Assembly: GCF_006538365.1 (NCBI RefSeq)
Contig: NZ_BJKN01000002.1
Span: forward strand, 944,411-1,008,410
Source of the DNA: Moorella sp. E308F
GTDB lineage: Bacteria > Bacillota > DSM-521 > Neomoorellales > Neomoorellaceae
DNA length: 64,000 bases
Direction of reading: 5' to 3'
In this document: positions 17,530 through 26,086 of the stretch, piece by piece
How the letters are laid out: every line of letters begins with the position of its first letter
How positions within the stretch are numbered: the first letter of the stretch is position 1
The notes under the pieces: model-generated
What the model was told of the DNA's origin: nothing
The model's input: only the letters and a program-made list of their open reading frames with translations
Databases searched by the model: none
Made by a program: the position numbers and the translations under genes

Positions 17530-18537
17530 CTAGTACCATCCATACCTAAGTATTGCTCCATTCAACGCCAAGATGTTTTCGACCTTACAATATTCTGTCA
17601 GTCCATTGGAGCTTGCAATAATGTATCCTCCTCCCTTGCCAACCCTTTCTATCTTTTCCTTGGTCTCCAAAACCGTTTCCTCCGGAGTACCCTCGGGTAA
17701 TGTATAATGCAGATCAATATTACCTATCAGACATATTTTGTTGCCATATTCCTCCTTCACCTTAAAAATGTCTACTGCACCATGCTCCAAATTCGCAAGC
17801 GCATTAATATTTAGTGTGAGTAGATCGGGCAACAAGAGTAAGGGATTACCGTCTGTATGATAAATCTTCGGTAAGGCTATATAATCAGCTACCTTTTTCT
17901 CGTGAGGAAGCATGTACTTTCTAAATTGCTCCGGTGAAAACATTGGGCCCCATTTAAAGGCAATGTCTTCCGAAATCCAGATAGCGTCGAACCCCATCTC
18001 ATTAACGTGAGTAATTACTTTAATACACCACTCGCCATATATTTCCATGCTTTCGAGTATAAATTCGGGATCATCATATAAGGCGTAGCAGAAATTATCG
18101 TAGCCCATACTGTTGTACGTATTGCTTACTCCCAACCGAACTGCAGCGATTGCAGCCAGATCCCTTTGACGAGCAAAGGCTAATAATTCGCTCGCACTAG
18201 TATAGAACTCAGGCTTATCGGGGTCAGGAAGAAATTCCTTCAAGGCTTTAAGATCGTCTTTACTCTTAAGTAAAGGCTCTTTTACTTGTAGTACGTCTCC
18301 ATGACGCTCCATAGTTGCGAAAATAGGGGGCAGGAAATCATAAACTATTGCGTCAAGGCAAAGAATATCATATACATCCGGTGAAATGCACCAACCTTGA
18401 GGTAGGATTGTCCTGCGACCAACAATTCTATCAGCCAGACTTTGATGAATATAGCCTTCTAACCATGGTACTCGATCAGGCTGCCCCCTATGTAACGCAG
18501 TTAGAAAGCGCTCCCTAGATGACATCTGCTGTTTCAT
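17530..18537 (-). CDS. URO-D family protein (methyltransferase/decarboxylase fold)
   Basis: A 335-residue protein with the uroporphyrinogen decarboxylase TIM-barrel fold. It starts MKQQMSSRERFLTALHRGQP, the N-terminal signature of the family, and has AIWISEDIAFKWGPMFSPEQ near 195, a zinc/substrate region IYHTDGNPL near 232, and GNIDLHYTLPEGTPEE near 280. Members of this subgroup are often corrinoid:cofactor methyltransferases (MtaA, CmuA type), not haem enzymes. No corrinoid protein or cognate methyltransferase is nearby. It lies 40 bases downstream of the GH67-like glycosidase gene and probably shares its transcript. The reaction is unknown; a role in catabolism of the same substrate is inferred. 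Confidence 0.75.
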   Translation of the reverse strand: MKQQMSSRERFLTALHRGQPDRVPWLEGYIHQSLADRIVGRRTILPQGWCISPDVYDILCLDAIVYDFLPPIFATMERHGDVLQVKEPLLKSKDDLKALKEFLPDPDKPEFYTSASELLAFARQRDLAAIAAVRLGVSNTYNSMGYDNFCYALYDDPEFILESMEIYGEWCIKVITHVNEMGFDAIWISEDIAFKWGPMFSPEQFRKYMLPHEKKVADYIALPKIYHTDGNPLLLLPDLLTLNINALANLEHGAVDIFKVKEEYGNKICLIGNIDLHYTLPEGTPEETVLETKEKIERVGKGGGYIIASSNGLTEYCKVENILALNGAILRYGWY

Positions 18538-18576
18538 TACTGTAATACCTCCTCCTTAATCCCTTGAAACTGACCT

Positions 18577-20247
18577 TTATAAACTTTCAATGCTCTTTAA
18601 GATAGCCTCAGCATCGCTAATTAGGCTTTCAATTCTCTTTACATCCATCAGCCAATAAACATAGTGTGGGTAAAGATCTAAGAACAGCTCTTTGGTGAGT
18701 TTGTCCCTGTACGAAGACAACTGAACCAAGGACTCTCTAGCAATTTCTACATTGCTCTTATTTCGTGTTGAAATCGCTTTCTTGACTAAGAAGCATGTGC
18801 GAGTACAATGATTGAAGCCTTCTATATAGAGCTCAAAAAGTTCTAATATAGTTTTTATCTCCTTTGCAAACTCATCAGGTAGTCCCAAGTTTTCCACATT
18901 AAAACTTGCTCGAAGCCTTCTAACTTCTGTTAGCGCCTTTTCTTTTTCTCGAAAGATAATTTCAATGTTCTCGTCTGTAGGCTCCACTAACTTTGATGCT
19001 CCAAAGTTCCAATCGTCTTGCTGATGAAAATCCAACATCATTGTGAAGGCAGTATCAACTCTATCTGGGAATTGGCAACACTCATGAAAGACATGGCCCC
19101 GTACATATATACCTTTTTCAATTATTTCCCATGAAAGCCTAAGAAGATCTCGGAGCTTCTTATAAGCTTCCACACCACTAGGAACTACAGGCTTTTGTAA
19201 TGTGGACGTGGGTTTTAGGGGGGACAGTAGACCATAGTTGGTCCATTTACGATAAATTTCATCTAGTTCTTCATCTATGTTTTTTGCCAGTATTGCTCCA
19301 CCAATCAGATTTACTAAAGTAAAGCTATTAAAATTGCTTGCCTCGTTAATTACCTCCCAATCGGTACGGAACATAACGCCTCTGGCACCTTTTTCCCAAC
19401 AATGTTTCATTCTCTTTTTCATATCTTCTACTACGCTTACAGGAAAGAAACCCAAACCATAAAACTGTCCCCATGTATCGAATTCAATCCATTGGGGATG
19501 ATTTCCCACAGTGCCTATCACTGGGTTGTCAGGAAATGTAGGATAAAAGTCATGAGGGGTATTTTTTAAGGCAATACAAATTTCCTCACTGCATCTGGTG
19601 GCAGCCTTGACCGCTAAACTCTGTTGGTCGGCCCTGTAGGCGAAGTCTCGTATTACCAATATCTTCCCTTTCTTTGAAAGCGGACGATACATTGATTCAA
19701 TCAACTTGAAATACCAATCTTCCGGATTATAATTACGGCACCGTTCGCACTTACATCTATTCGCCGATATAGACACTAAGCTTTCCCGACTTGCCGGACT
19801 TACAATTATCCCAGCAATCTCCGGAACCACCTCTAGTAGTTCACTAACTTTAGCCTCCATAAATTCCCACCAGAACGGATGCGTTGCACATACTGATCCG
19901 TCCGGATTCCTCAATTCCGGTACCAATTCTAAGATACCTTCAGGGTACCAGATCTCCTTGACTTCCGCGAAAAAGTCAATTTCAATCTGCCGTGCTCTCT
20001 TGATCACGGTGTTTATATAGTACCTATTATTGCTAATTTTGGCATCTCTTGTAGGCCACCGTTCCCACATTATACCCTGGGAAAAGTACCCTTGCGGATA
20101 TACCAGCTGGTCAATCAGATCGTTTTGGTGAAATACTAGCGCATTCATCCCCATCTCACGCATGAAATCTAGTACCCTCTCCACGTACTGTAACTGCCAC
20201 ATCATGGGCCCGTGGATTTCCAAAGCTCTTACTTCAAACCCTCGCAT
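18577..20247 (-). CDS. Putative alpha-glucuronidase-like glycosidase (GH67-related)
   Basis: A 556-residue protein without a signal peptide. Its start (VRALEIHGPMMWQLQYVERV, then MGMNALVFHQNDLIDQLVYP) resembles the catalytic TIM barrel of GH67 and related GH20/DUF4838 enzymes. A CKCERC cysteine cluster near residue 165 is also a feature of that wider group. Later segments (IEFDTWGQFYGLGFFP, GVMFRTDWEVINE) fit barrel strands with Asp/Glu and Trp. The N-terminal beta domain of true GH67 is missing. Context with uronate genes favours cleavage of glucuronosyl or uronyl oligomers in the cytoplasm. The family assignment is tentative and I cannot fix the catalytic acids. Confidence 0.6.
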   Translation of the reverse strand: MRGFEVRALEIHGPMMWQLQYVERVLDFMREMGMNALVFHQNDLIDQLVYPQGYFSQGIMWERWPTRDAKISNNRYYINTVIKRARQIEIDFFAEVKEIWYPEGILELVPELRNPDGSVCATHPFWWEFMEAKVSELLEVVPEIAGIIVSPASRESLVSISANRCKCERCRNYNPEDWYFKLIESMYRPLSKKGKILVIRDFAYRADQQSLAVKAATRCSEEICIALKNTPHDFYPTFPDNPVIGTVGNHPQWIEFDTWGQFYGLGFFPVSVVEDMKKRMKHCWEKGARGVMFRTDWEVINEASNFNSFTLVNLIGGAILAKNIDEELDEIYRKWTNYGLLSPLKPTSTLQKPVVPSGVEAYKKLRDLLRLSWEIIEKGIYVRGHVFHECCQFPDRVDTAFTMMLDFHQQDDWNFGASKLVEPTDENIEIIFREKEKALTEVRRLRASFNVENLGLPDEFAKEIKTILELFELYIEGFNHCTRTCFLVKKAISTRNKSNVEIARESLVQLSSYRDKLTKELFLDLYPHYVYWLMDVKRIESLISDAEAILKSIESL

Positions 20248-20327
20248 AACTCACTCGAACCTCCCCAAAATAGCTCTCCCGTCCAAAGGTATTTATAATA
20301 TTTTCACGCGTTATAGACTTTGGTTTG

Positions 20328-20451
20328 ATGCACCCTGGGCCCTGCCCAAACATAACTCTGCTAGCTACTATGAGCCATTCCAAGCCCTGCAACTACCGCT
20401 AGGAATCTGTGTTTCGCAAGGGTCTTGCACCGTCCACGACCCAGGGTGCAT
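20328..20451 (-). ncRNA. Candidate structured leader RNA upstream of the GH67-like gene
   Basis: A 13-base inverted repeat, ATGCACCCTGGG(T/C)C, closes a 124-base region. Inside are a GCAA/TTGC hairpin and an ATTCC/GGAAT stem on the minus strand. It sits in the 272-base gap between tctC and the glycosidase, about 80 bases ahead of the glycosidase start. It matches no riboswitch class I know. Other readings are a transposon remnant or a long operator. Confidence 0.4.
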
Positions 20452-20518
20452 GTGTCGCACTCATTCCGAGGTATTCAGGAGTTATGGAGCAATGTAACTA
20501 ATCACACTTGTTTACCCG

Positions 20519-21547
20519 CTACTTCTTTTCAGATTTATACTCCTGTTTAAGCTGCTCCAGAATGCCTGTTTCCTCTAAGACTCTTTTGTACTCTTCCTGT
20601 TCGGCAACCCACTTCTTCTTGAAGTCGTCTGGTCCCAAGTAGTCAATCTGCATGCCAATTTTACTCATCTCTTCCTTCGTACTCGGATCAATTATCATAT
20701 CCTTAAAGGCCCGAACCAGCACATCTTTTACATCTTGAGACAGACCGAGCGGAGCGCCTACTCCTTGCCAGACCACGCTAACGATATTGTAACCCGCCTC
20801 CTTGAACGTAGGAACGTCTTTAAATACAGGGTCATACTCGATTCGCTTATCACTAAATACCCCTAAGGCTCTTAGCCTTCCCGCTTGCACATGCTGCTTG
20901 CAGTCGGCCGGCGCCAAAACTGCAGCATGTATGTGCCCCCCCAGCAGGGCCGGGATAATTTCCCCCGCCCCGGACATAGGTACAGCTTCTATCCGGGTCC
21001 CGACATCCCTAGCAAGTTTTTGCAATTCCCAATGCGTACTACTGCCTCTAGCACCCGTACCGTACTTTATCTCACCTGGGTGTTCCTTCGCGTACTTGGC
21101 AAAATCCTCAATACTCTTCCACGGTAAATCAGGCCTTACCACTAAGACAAACGGAGCAGAAGCAACCTGTGCTATCGGTTCTAGAGCGGTTACAAAATTA
21201 TATTTTAGCTCCTGAGTTACTGGGAACTGGACCAGTCCGTTATTCGCTGTACCAACTGTGTACCCATCAGGTTTAGACTCTACAATTTCATTCAAGCCTG
21301 GGATGGTACTTCCGCCGGGCTTGTTAACAATTACCAAAGGGTGTCCTAAGTACTTTTGTGCAACCTTTTCGAGCGCTCGGGCTGTTAAATCCGAACTTCC
21401 ACCAGGAGGATAGGGTACGATAAAGGTTATCGGCTTAGTGGGAAATTTTGCTTCCGCGCCTTTACCAGACGCGCATCCACCTAATAAAGTCGCCGCACTC
21501 ACAACGATAGCTAGCATTGCAGCAATAACCTGCTTCTTCATTCTCAC
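20519..21547 (-). CDS. tctC: Tripartite tricarboxylate transporter substrate-binding protein (TctC family)
   Basis: A 342-residue extracytoplasmic binding lipoprotein. The signal peptide (KKQVIAAMLAIVVSAATLLG) ends in a lipobox GGC. The mature protein shows the TctC/Bug hallmark ITFIVPYPPGGSSDLTAR loop for carboxylate binding and the GTGARGSSTHWE region. The GTG at 21547 lies nine bases after a GGGAGG site. It is third after tctB and tctA. The family carries di- and tricarboxylates and other organic acids; a sugar-acid ligand would fit this cluster but is inference. Confidence 0.9.
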   Translation of the reverse strand: MRMKKQVIAAMLAIVVSAATLLGGCASGKGAEAKFPTKPITFIVPYPPGGSSDLTARALEKVAQKYLGHPLVIVNKPGGSTIPGLNEIVESKPDGYTVGTANNGLVQFPVTQELKYNFVTALEPIAQVASAPFVLVVRPDLPWKSIEDFAKYAKEHPGEIKYGTGARGSSTHWELQKLARDVGTRIEAVPMSGAGEIIPALLGGHIHAAVLAPADCKQHVQAGRLRALGVFSDKRIEYDPVFKDVPTFKEAGYNIVSVVWQGVGAPLGLSQDVKDVLVRAFKDMIIDPSTKEEMSKIGMQIDYLGPDDFKKKWVAEQEEYKRVLEETGILEQLKQEYKSEKK

Positions 21548-21713
21548 TTAGCTCAGCCTCCCATTGTAAGCAAATTTTGGCCTTATGGGCATTTATTTGG
21601 AGCAAATTAGGCATCACACCTCTGCAATAGGTCAATGTCACCAGCCCACACTTACCCTCATATATCCATCCCCCCCAGTACCTTTTTCGCTTCGGTTTCA
21701 TTGGGTTTTGTCA

Positions 21714-23252
21714 TTAGCTTAACGTCACAGTGTCGGCAGGGTTTGTAGTGCTATTCTCCCTAGACGACCTGATTCGACGGATTGCCCATACTACTATACG
21801 TACTAGACATATTAAGATAGCGATGATAATCATCGTGCCCGCTAATGGGCGAGTGAAAATAAGCATGAAGTTGCCATTGAACATAACCATACTCTGGACT
21901 AAGCATCGCTCTACTAATGGCCCCAGGAATAATCCCACTGTGACTGGCGCCGCATCGTAATTCGCCAGCTTCATTAAGTAGCCTAGTATACCGAATATTA
22001 CTAGTAACCACAGGTCGAAAATACTGTTATTCAACGCGAAGGCCCCCACATAAGTAACTACAGTTATAATAGCCATGAGAAACTCAGCCCTAACTTTCAG
22101 CATTGAAGCCCACAATGGTATAAGCGGCAAATTAAAAATGAGTAGCAAGACATTAGCTACGTACATACTCCCTATGAGACCCCAAAATACGTCTGGATGT
22201 AGCTTCATCATTAGGGGACCAGGTGTAACGCCGTGGATCATAAGAGCACTCAGCAGCAAGGCAAATGCAGGGGAAAAAGGTATGCCCAGTGCAAGTGCAG
22301 GCACTAGCTGTGCGTATATACCAGCATTATTGGCAGTTTCTGGGCCCGCAACACCCTCGATAGCACCCTTTCCAAACTCGTCTTTATACTTGCTGACCTT
22401 CTTCTCCACAGCATAAGATGCAAGGGTCGCAAGAAATGTAGAAGGCCCTGGAATAAGGCTTATCAAGAATCCCAACACTGAGCCCCGAAAGATGGACCCC
22501 TTTGAACGCTTCAGCTCCTGCCGGTTTGGATACACTTCGCGAAACTTGACTTTGGCAATCTCTTTTGCTGTCCATCCTTCGCTAACTGTCAACAACACTT
22601 CCGCGATGCCAAAAGCACCCATTGCAAACACTATAAAGTCTATACCTCTCTCCAAATCTGTAACACCAAAGGTAAATCGCTTGGCAGCGAATACCGGATC
22701 AAACCCTACTGTCCCTAGCATTATTCCTACCATAACCATGAGTCCTGACTTTAAAGGCGAGCCACCTGTGACATTGGCGAGTGTAACTAAGCCTAAAAGC
22801 GCCAAAGCAAAATACTCCGGAGATCCAAACCTTACTGCCAAGTCTGCTAATGGTGGTGCAAAAAAGGTGAGAGCAATTATGCCTAAAGTACCCCCGATAA
22901 AAGAGCCAATTGCTGCAATACCTAGTGCAGCACCCGCTCGTCCCTTCTTAGCCATAGCATGGCCTTCCATGCAAGTAATTAGAGACGTGGGTTCACCAGG
23001 TATATTAAGGAGGATGGAGGTAGTTGAACCACCGTACTGAGAACCATAGTAGATACCTCCAACCAGAATTACAGCCGTAAGAGGATCCATACCATATGAT
23101 AGAGGCAACAAAAGGGCTATGGTGCCGGATATCCCAATACCAGGCAATACTCCGGCTAATGTTCCCAGCAATACCCCTACGGTGGCTGCTAGTATGTTGA
23201 CAGGAGTGAGAGAATGGAGAAGACCTTGAAGAAGCATCTCAAAGATTGTCAT
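21714..23252 (-). CDS. tctA: Tripartite tricarboxylate transporter large permease (TctA family)
   Basis: A 512-residue membrane protein with about 11-12 hydrophobic segments. The family signature GTLAGVLPGIGISGTIALLL lies near residue 30 and the second repeat SLIPGPSTFLATLASYA near 265. SQYGGSTTSILLNIPGEPTS near 70 is the highly conserved substrate/ion loop. It is the main transport subunit, using an ion gradient with TctB and the TctC binding protein. It follows tctB by 30 bases. Confidence 0.93.
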   Translation of the reverse strand: MTIFEMLLQGLLHSLTPVNILAATVGVLLGTLAGVLPGIGISGTIALLLPLSYGMDPLTAVILVGGIYYGSQYGGSTTSILLNIPGEPTSLITCMEGHAMAKKGRAGAALGIAAIGSFIGGTLGIIALTFFAPPLADLAVRFGSPEYFALALLGLVTLANVTGGSPLKSGLMVMVGIMLGTVGFDPVFAAKRFTFGVTDLERGIDFIVFAMGAFGIAEVLLTVSEGWTAKEIAKVKFREVYPNRQELKRSKGSIFRGSVLGFLISLIPGPSTFLATLASYAVEKKVSKYKDEFGKGAIEGVAGPETANNAGIYAQLVPALALGIPFSPAFALLLSALMIHGVTPGPLMMKLHPDVFWGLIGSMYVANVLLLIFNLPLIPLWASMLKVRAEFLMAIITVVTYVGAFALNNSIFDLWLLVIFGILGYLMKLANYDAAPVTVGLFLGPLVERCLVQSMVMFNGNFMLIFTRPLAGTMIIIAILICLVRIVVWAIRRIRSSRENSTTNPADTVTLS

Positions 23253-23282
23253 ACTCTCTGCCTACCTTTAACTTAGCATCTT

Positions 23283-23723
23283 TTACGGCAATATTACTCG
23301 TAATAAGTATTGGAAAATAGAATAAAACCCAACACTCACGCCTATTGCCACTATTATAGGTAATCTCCAACCTTTTCCGCCTGCTACTTTAATTAGGTAT
23401 AAAGTGGCTAAAAATGTTGCTGTCAGAAAGCCTACAGTCTTAAGAAGCACCACGTAAATAACTAACCCAATGGAGTACAGGAAGATCTTATTTATTTGAT
23501 AACGTGTTAAAAGAATTTCTTTTTCTTGTGTTTGTTTACGTCTGTATTGCGCCGCAGTCCCAAATAAATTAATCATTGCTAAAATAGTAGCCATTGTCCC
23601 TACTATAGTTGGCATGAACCCGGCCCTCGGGGCGTAGAAGGTTCCAAATGAATACTGTCTGGCAAATACCGTATAACTAACGCTCAATATTACAAAAAAT
23701 ATCGCCATGGCTATCTCTATCAT
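23283..23723 (-). CDS. tctB: Tripartite tricarboxylate transporter small permease (TctB family)
   Basis: A 146-residue protein with four predicted membrane segments, the size and topology of the TctB subunit. The first helix ends in the SYTVFARQYSFGTFYAPRAG segment typical of the family, and GFMPTIVGTMATILAMINLF follows. Sequence is weakly conserved in TctB generally, so the assignment rests on size, topology and its position just ahead of tctA. Confidence 0.85.
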   Translation of the reverse strand: MIEIAMAIFFVILSVSYTVFARQYSFGTFYAPRAGFMPTIVGTMATILAMINLFGTAAQYRRKQTQEKEILLTRYQINKIFLYSIGLVIYVVLLKTVGFLTATFLATLYLIKVAGGKGWRLPIIVAIGVSVGFYSIFQYLLRVILP

Positions 23724-23755
23724 AAGATTCCCTCCCTTCTATATTATTTAACACT

Positions 23756-24140
23756 CTAAAAGTGCTGTGAGAAACCCACCAAACTACAGTTAACCGTAGG
23801 CAAAAACACAGTGTAAAATAAAAGTTGACGTTTTATATTCTGAGCCACCGCCGTCATCTTTACCTGTTCATCTACCGCAGCCAGGCCATAGCTCCTGGCC
23901 CGGCCCAGGCCATGATGTTCTTTGGCTTCCGCAAAGGTGTGCTCGATACGGATCCGGTAACGATAGGTACGGCGGTATTCACTGCTTTGCTTTAACGTTC
24001 GGGCCAGGTTCCTGGCCCTCGCTATCCGGATACGTTCTTTCCGCTTGCTATACATTAAAAGGTGGTAAGTCCGCGTTTCCAGGTCGGTAACGGCCCCAAC
24101 CGTACGTCTCCTATGGGTACCAGGGGATACCAGTTTTAAG
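23756..24140 (-). mobile_element. IS1182-type transposase C-terminal remnant
   Basis: A DDE transposase C terminus is preserved: YRIRIEHTFAEAKEHHGLGR with the catalytic glutamate context, ARSYGLAAVDEQVKMTAVAQ, then NIKR. Upstream sequence to about 24140 (VGAVTDLETRTYHLLMYSKR) still reads in frame, but the N-terminal two-thirds is absent. No terminal inverted repeats are evident. The remnant separates the tct operon from the ROK regulator. Confidence 0.75.
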
Positions 24141-24233
24141 TAAATACCTTCTCTCTGTTATGCTATACAGCCTTTTTGCTTTTATACACCTCTTCCCTCT
24201 CGCTTGGCACTTTTGTGCCTATAGCAGCCTATA

Positions 24234-25469
24234 CTAATAAACATCCAACAATGCATCGACCCCTCCCTCAAAAAGAGCCCTAATGGTAACAGCACACGCA
24301 CCGTAAAAACCTGTATCCTTTCGCATAGATGATAATTCAATTTTCACCTCCCGCACTAGCTCTGGAAAAGCATGTTTTTGCACACTTTCTCTCAATGGTT
24401 CTAGCAAAATGTTGCCCGCTTCAGCCAGTATACCGCCGATAAAAATTGCTTCTGGATTAAAAACATTGATAATGGCTGCTACACCTTTGCCAATATACCA
24501 GCCTGCCTGTTGTATTAGCTTCCAGGCATATGAATTAGCTTCATTAGCATGGGCAATAATATCCTCGATTGTAACGTAACCCTTTTCCTTCCATATTGCT
24601 TTTAAGGTATCTTTTGGGTTATATAATGCAAGTTCATTATTGGCCTTGTGTACCAATGCCGGTACCGCATACAAACTCTCGAGGCAGCCATTATTACCGC
24701 AGTTACAAAGAGGGCCGTTTTCAGCTATCACTAGGTGACCGATTTCGCCGGTATAACCTTTAAATCCATAAGCCAGCATACCATTAAGAATAATACCCGC
24801 ACTGATACCCTCGCCCAAGTTAATGTAGGCCATATTTTTAGTCTCTTTGCCAAGGCCAAAACTATATTCAGCCAATGCTGCCGCATTGGAATTATTTTCA
24901 ACAAAAACCCTTATCCCAATCATTTCCTGTAACCATTTTTCTATTGGAATATCACGCCATTTTTTACCCAGATTGGGCGAACGTTTCACTACTCTTGTAC
25001 TAATATCAACTAATCCGGGGTATGCAACTCCCATACCGAAGATTTTTTTCTTATCAACGCCGCTTTCAATTATTATTTTTTTTACTTCATCGGCAAGTAG
25101 AGCTAGTCCCCGCTGGGGTTCTGTCATGTCGATGCTGTATTGTTTAATCATCAAAGGTTTAGCACCGAGGTTCACCATCCCCAGAGTGGTATTGTTTCTT
25201 GTTATTTCTGCTCCAAGAACATAACCGGAATCCTGGTTAAATTGTAATTTGACAGGACGCCTTCCACCGCTAGATTTTCCCAGGCCCATTTCAATAACGT
25301 AACCTAATGCTACCAAATCGCGTATAATACCTGTTATTGCTGCCGGCGTAAGACCAGTTAACCTAGCCAATTGCTGTCGAGAAATGGTATTATGCTCCCT
25401 GATAATATTGAGGATGCTGATCCTGTTTAGCTTTTTTACTAACTGCAAGTTGCTTACATCATTTGCCAT
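24234..25469 (-). CDS. ROK family transcriptional repressor (XylR/NagC type)
   Basis: About 411 residues. An N-terminal winged helix (HNTISRQQLARLTGLTPAAI) is followed by a sugar-kinase-like ROK domain with the phosphate loop replaced by regulator-type sequence. The zinc site CNCGNNGCLE and the LGEGISAGIILNG, GYTGEIGHLVI signatures are present. The ATG at 25469 (MANDVSNLQLVKKLNR) is preferred over the upstream start at 25517 because it gives the family N terminus. Divergence from any sugar operon promoter is not visible; the adjacent tct/glycosidase genes are its likely targets. A sigma-H-like promoter lies 160 bases upstream. Confidence 0.88.
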   Translation of the reverse strand: MANDVSNLQLVKKLNRISILNIIREHNTISRQQLARLTGLTPAAITGIIRDLVALGYVIEMGLGKSSGGRRPVKLQFNQDSGYVLGAEITRNNTTLGMVNLGAKPLMIKQYSIDMTEPQRGLALLADEVKKIIIESGVDKKKIFGMGVAYPGLVDISTRVVKRSPNLGKKWRDIPIEKWLQEMIGIRVFVENNSNAAALAEYSFGLGKETKNMAYINLGEGISAGIILNGMLAYGFKGYTGEIGHLVIAENGPLCNCGNNGCLESLYAVPALVHKANNELALYNPKDTLKAIWKEKGYVTIEDIIAHANEANSYAWKLIQQAGWYIGKGVAAIINVFNPEAIFIGGILAEAGNILLEPLRESVQKHAFPELVREVKIELSSMRKDTGFYGACAVTIRALFEGGVDALLDVY

Positions 25470-25628
25470 ATATTTATTGTTCTTCCTCTCAGTAAACACA
25501 ACCTTAATTATTGGCAAAGCGTCTTTTTTAATTTATTTTATTTTTTGGGGCGCTCTTGGCTTTATCAAGAGCGTTGTTTATAAGTCTTATAGTAATTAAG
25601 TACCATACTTTTTTAACTGTGTTTATTT

Positions 25629-25653
25629 ATTCGACGTCTATTATCATTTTCCT
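25629..25653 (-). promoter_or_regulatory. Sigma-H-like promoter ahead of the ROK gene
   Basis: On the minus strand AGGAAAA and GAATAAAT are separated by 14 bases, matching the sigma-H pattern AGGAWWT-N(about 14)-GAAT of Bacillus. The longer context AACCAGCAGGAA and GTCGAATAA is shared with the CDC48 promoter at 51458-51482. Confidence 0.55.
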
Positions 25654-25694
25654 GCTGGTTACAAAAGCTTTTAAAAATATTTTTAAGACCAAAG

Positions 25695-26020
25695 ATGACC
25701 GGGTCGAAACCCGAAACTTGCATCTGAAAATTGCGGTTCGGCTTACTCGGCAGGTCTCCCCGGGTAAGAACATTGACCTTCGCCCCGCGCCCGCCCCATA
25801 TACTCTACCGTTCCTTGGCAGCCTGGGATTTCGCTATGTTTCGCCAGCTCATCTGGGCGGTTTAGCCTCGTATGGGGTTCTTGTTCATTGGGCCATGGTT
25901 TTGCCTCCGGCTTCCTCCGGATCCCACCTCGCGATGAGCACCCTTGCTTTGGGCTAACAGGCTGGTGTTGCCTCGCCTGTAGTGGACTTTCATCACCACG
26001 TCAGCGCCCATGCCGGGCAC
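25695..26020 (-). mobile_element. 5' fragment of a group II intron (class C-like)
   Basis: On the minus strand the fragment starts GTGCCCGGCATGGGCGCTGA and carries conserved domain I blocks: GGTGATGAAAGTCCACTA, AGCCCAAAGCAAGGGTG, GGAGGAAGCCGGAGGCAAA, and CTTACCCGGGGAGACCTGCC. The first base lies immediately after the T-run of a terminator hairpin, the classic target of class C introns. Domains IV-VI and the maturase gene are missing; sequence similarity fades near 25695. It cannot splice. A plus-strand open frame over this region is just its antisense. Confidence 0.8.
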
Positions 26021-26025
26021 ATTAA

Positions 26026-26053
26026 AAAGCGGAACTGGTAGCAGTTCCGCTTT
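26026..26053. terminator. Terminator of the liv-OYE operon
   Basis: A 12-bp perfect stem, AAAGCGGAACTG with CAGTTCCGCTTT, and a four-base loop, followed by TTTTTAAT on the minus strand. It is 34 bases beyond the OYE gene stop, and the group II intron fragment begins directly after its T-run. Confidence 0.88.
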
Positions 26054-26086
26054 AATAATAAATAGATGCTCTCGACCTATCTTTAT

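Noticed and set aside
21547-21714. Possible small gene between tctA and tctC
   Set aside because: Frames here lack a start with a ribosome site and recognisable sequence; treated as leader for tctC.
25556-25957. Plus-strand 133-codon frame
   Set aside because: It is the antisense of the group II intron fragment and promoter region, with no homology sense of its own.
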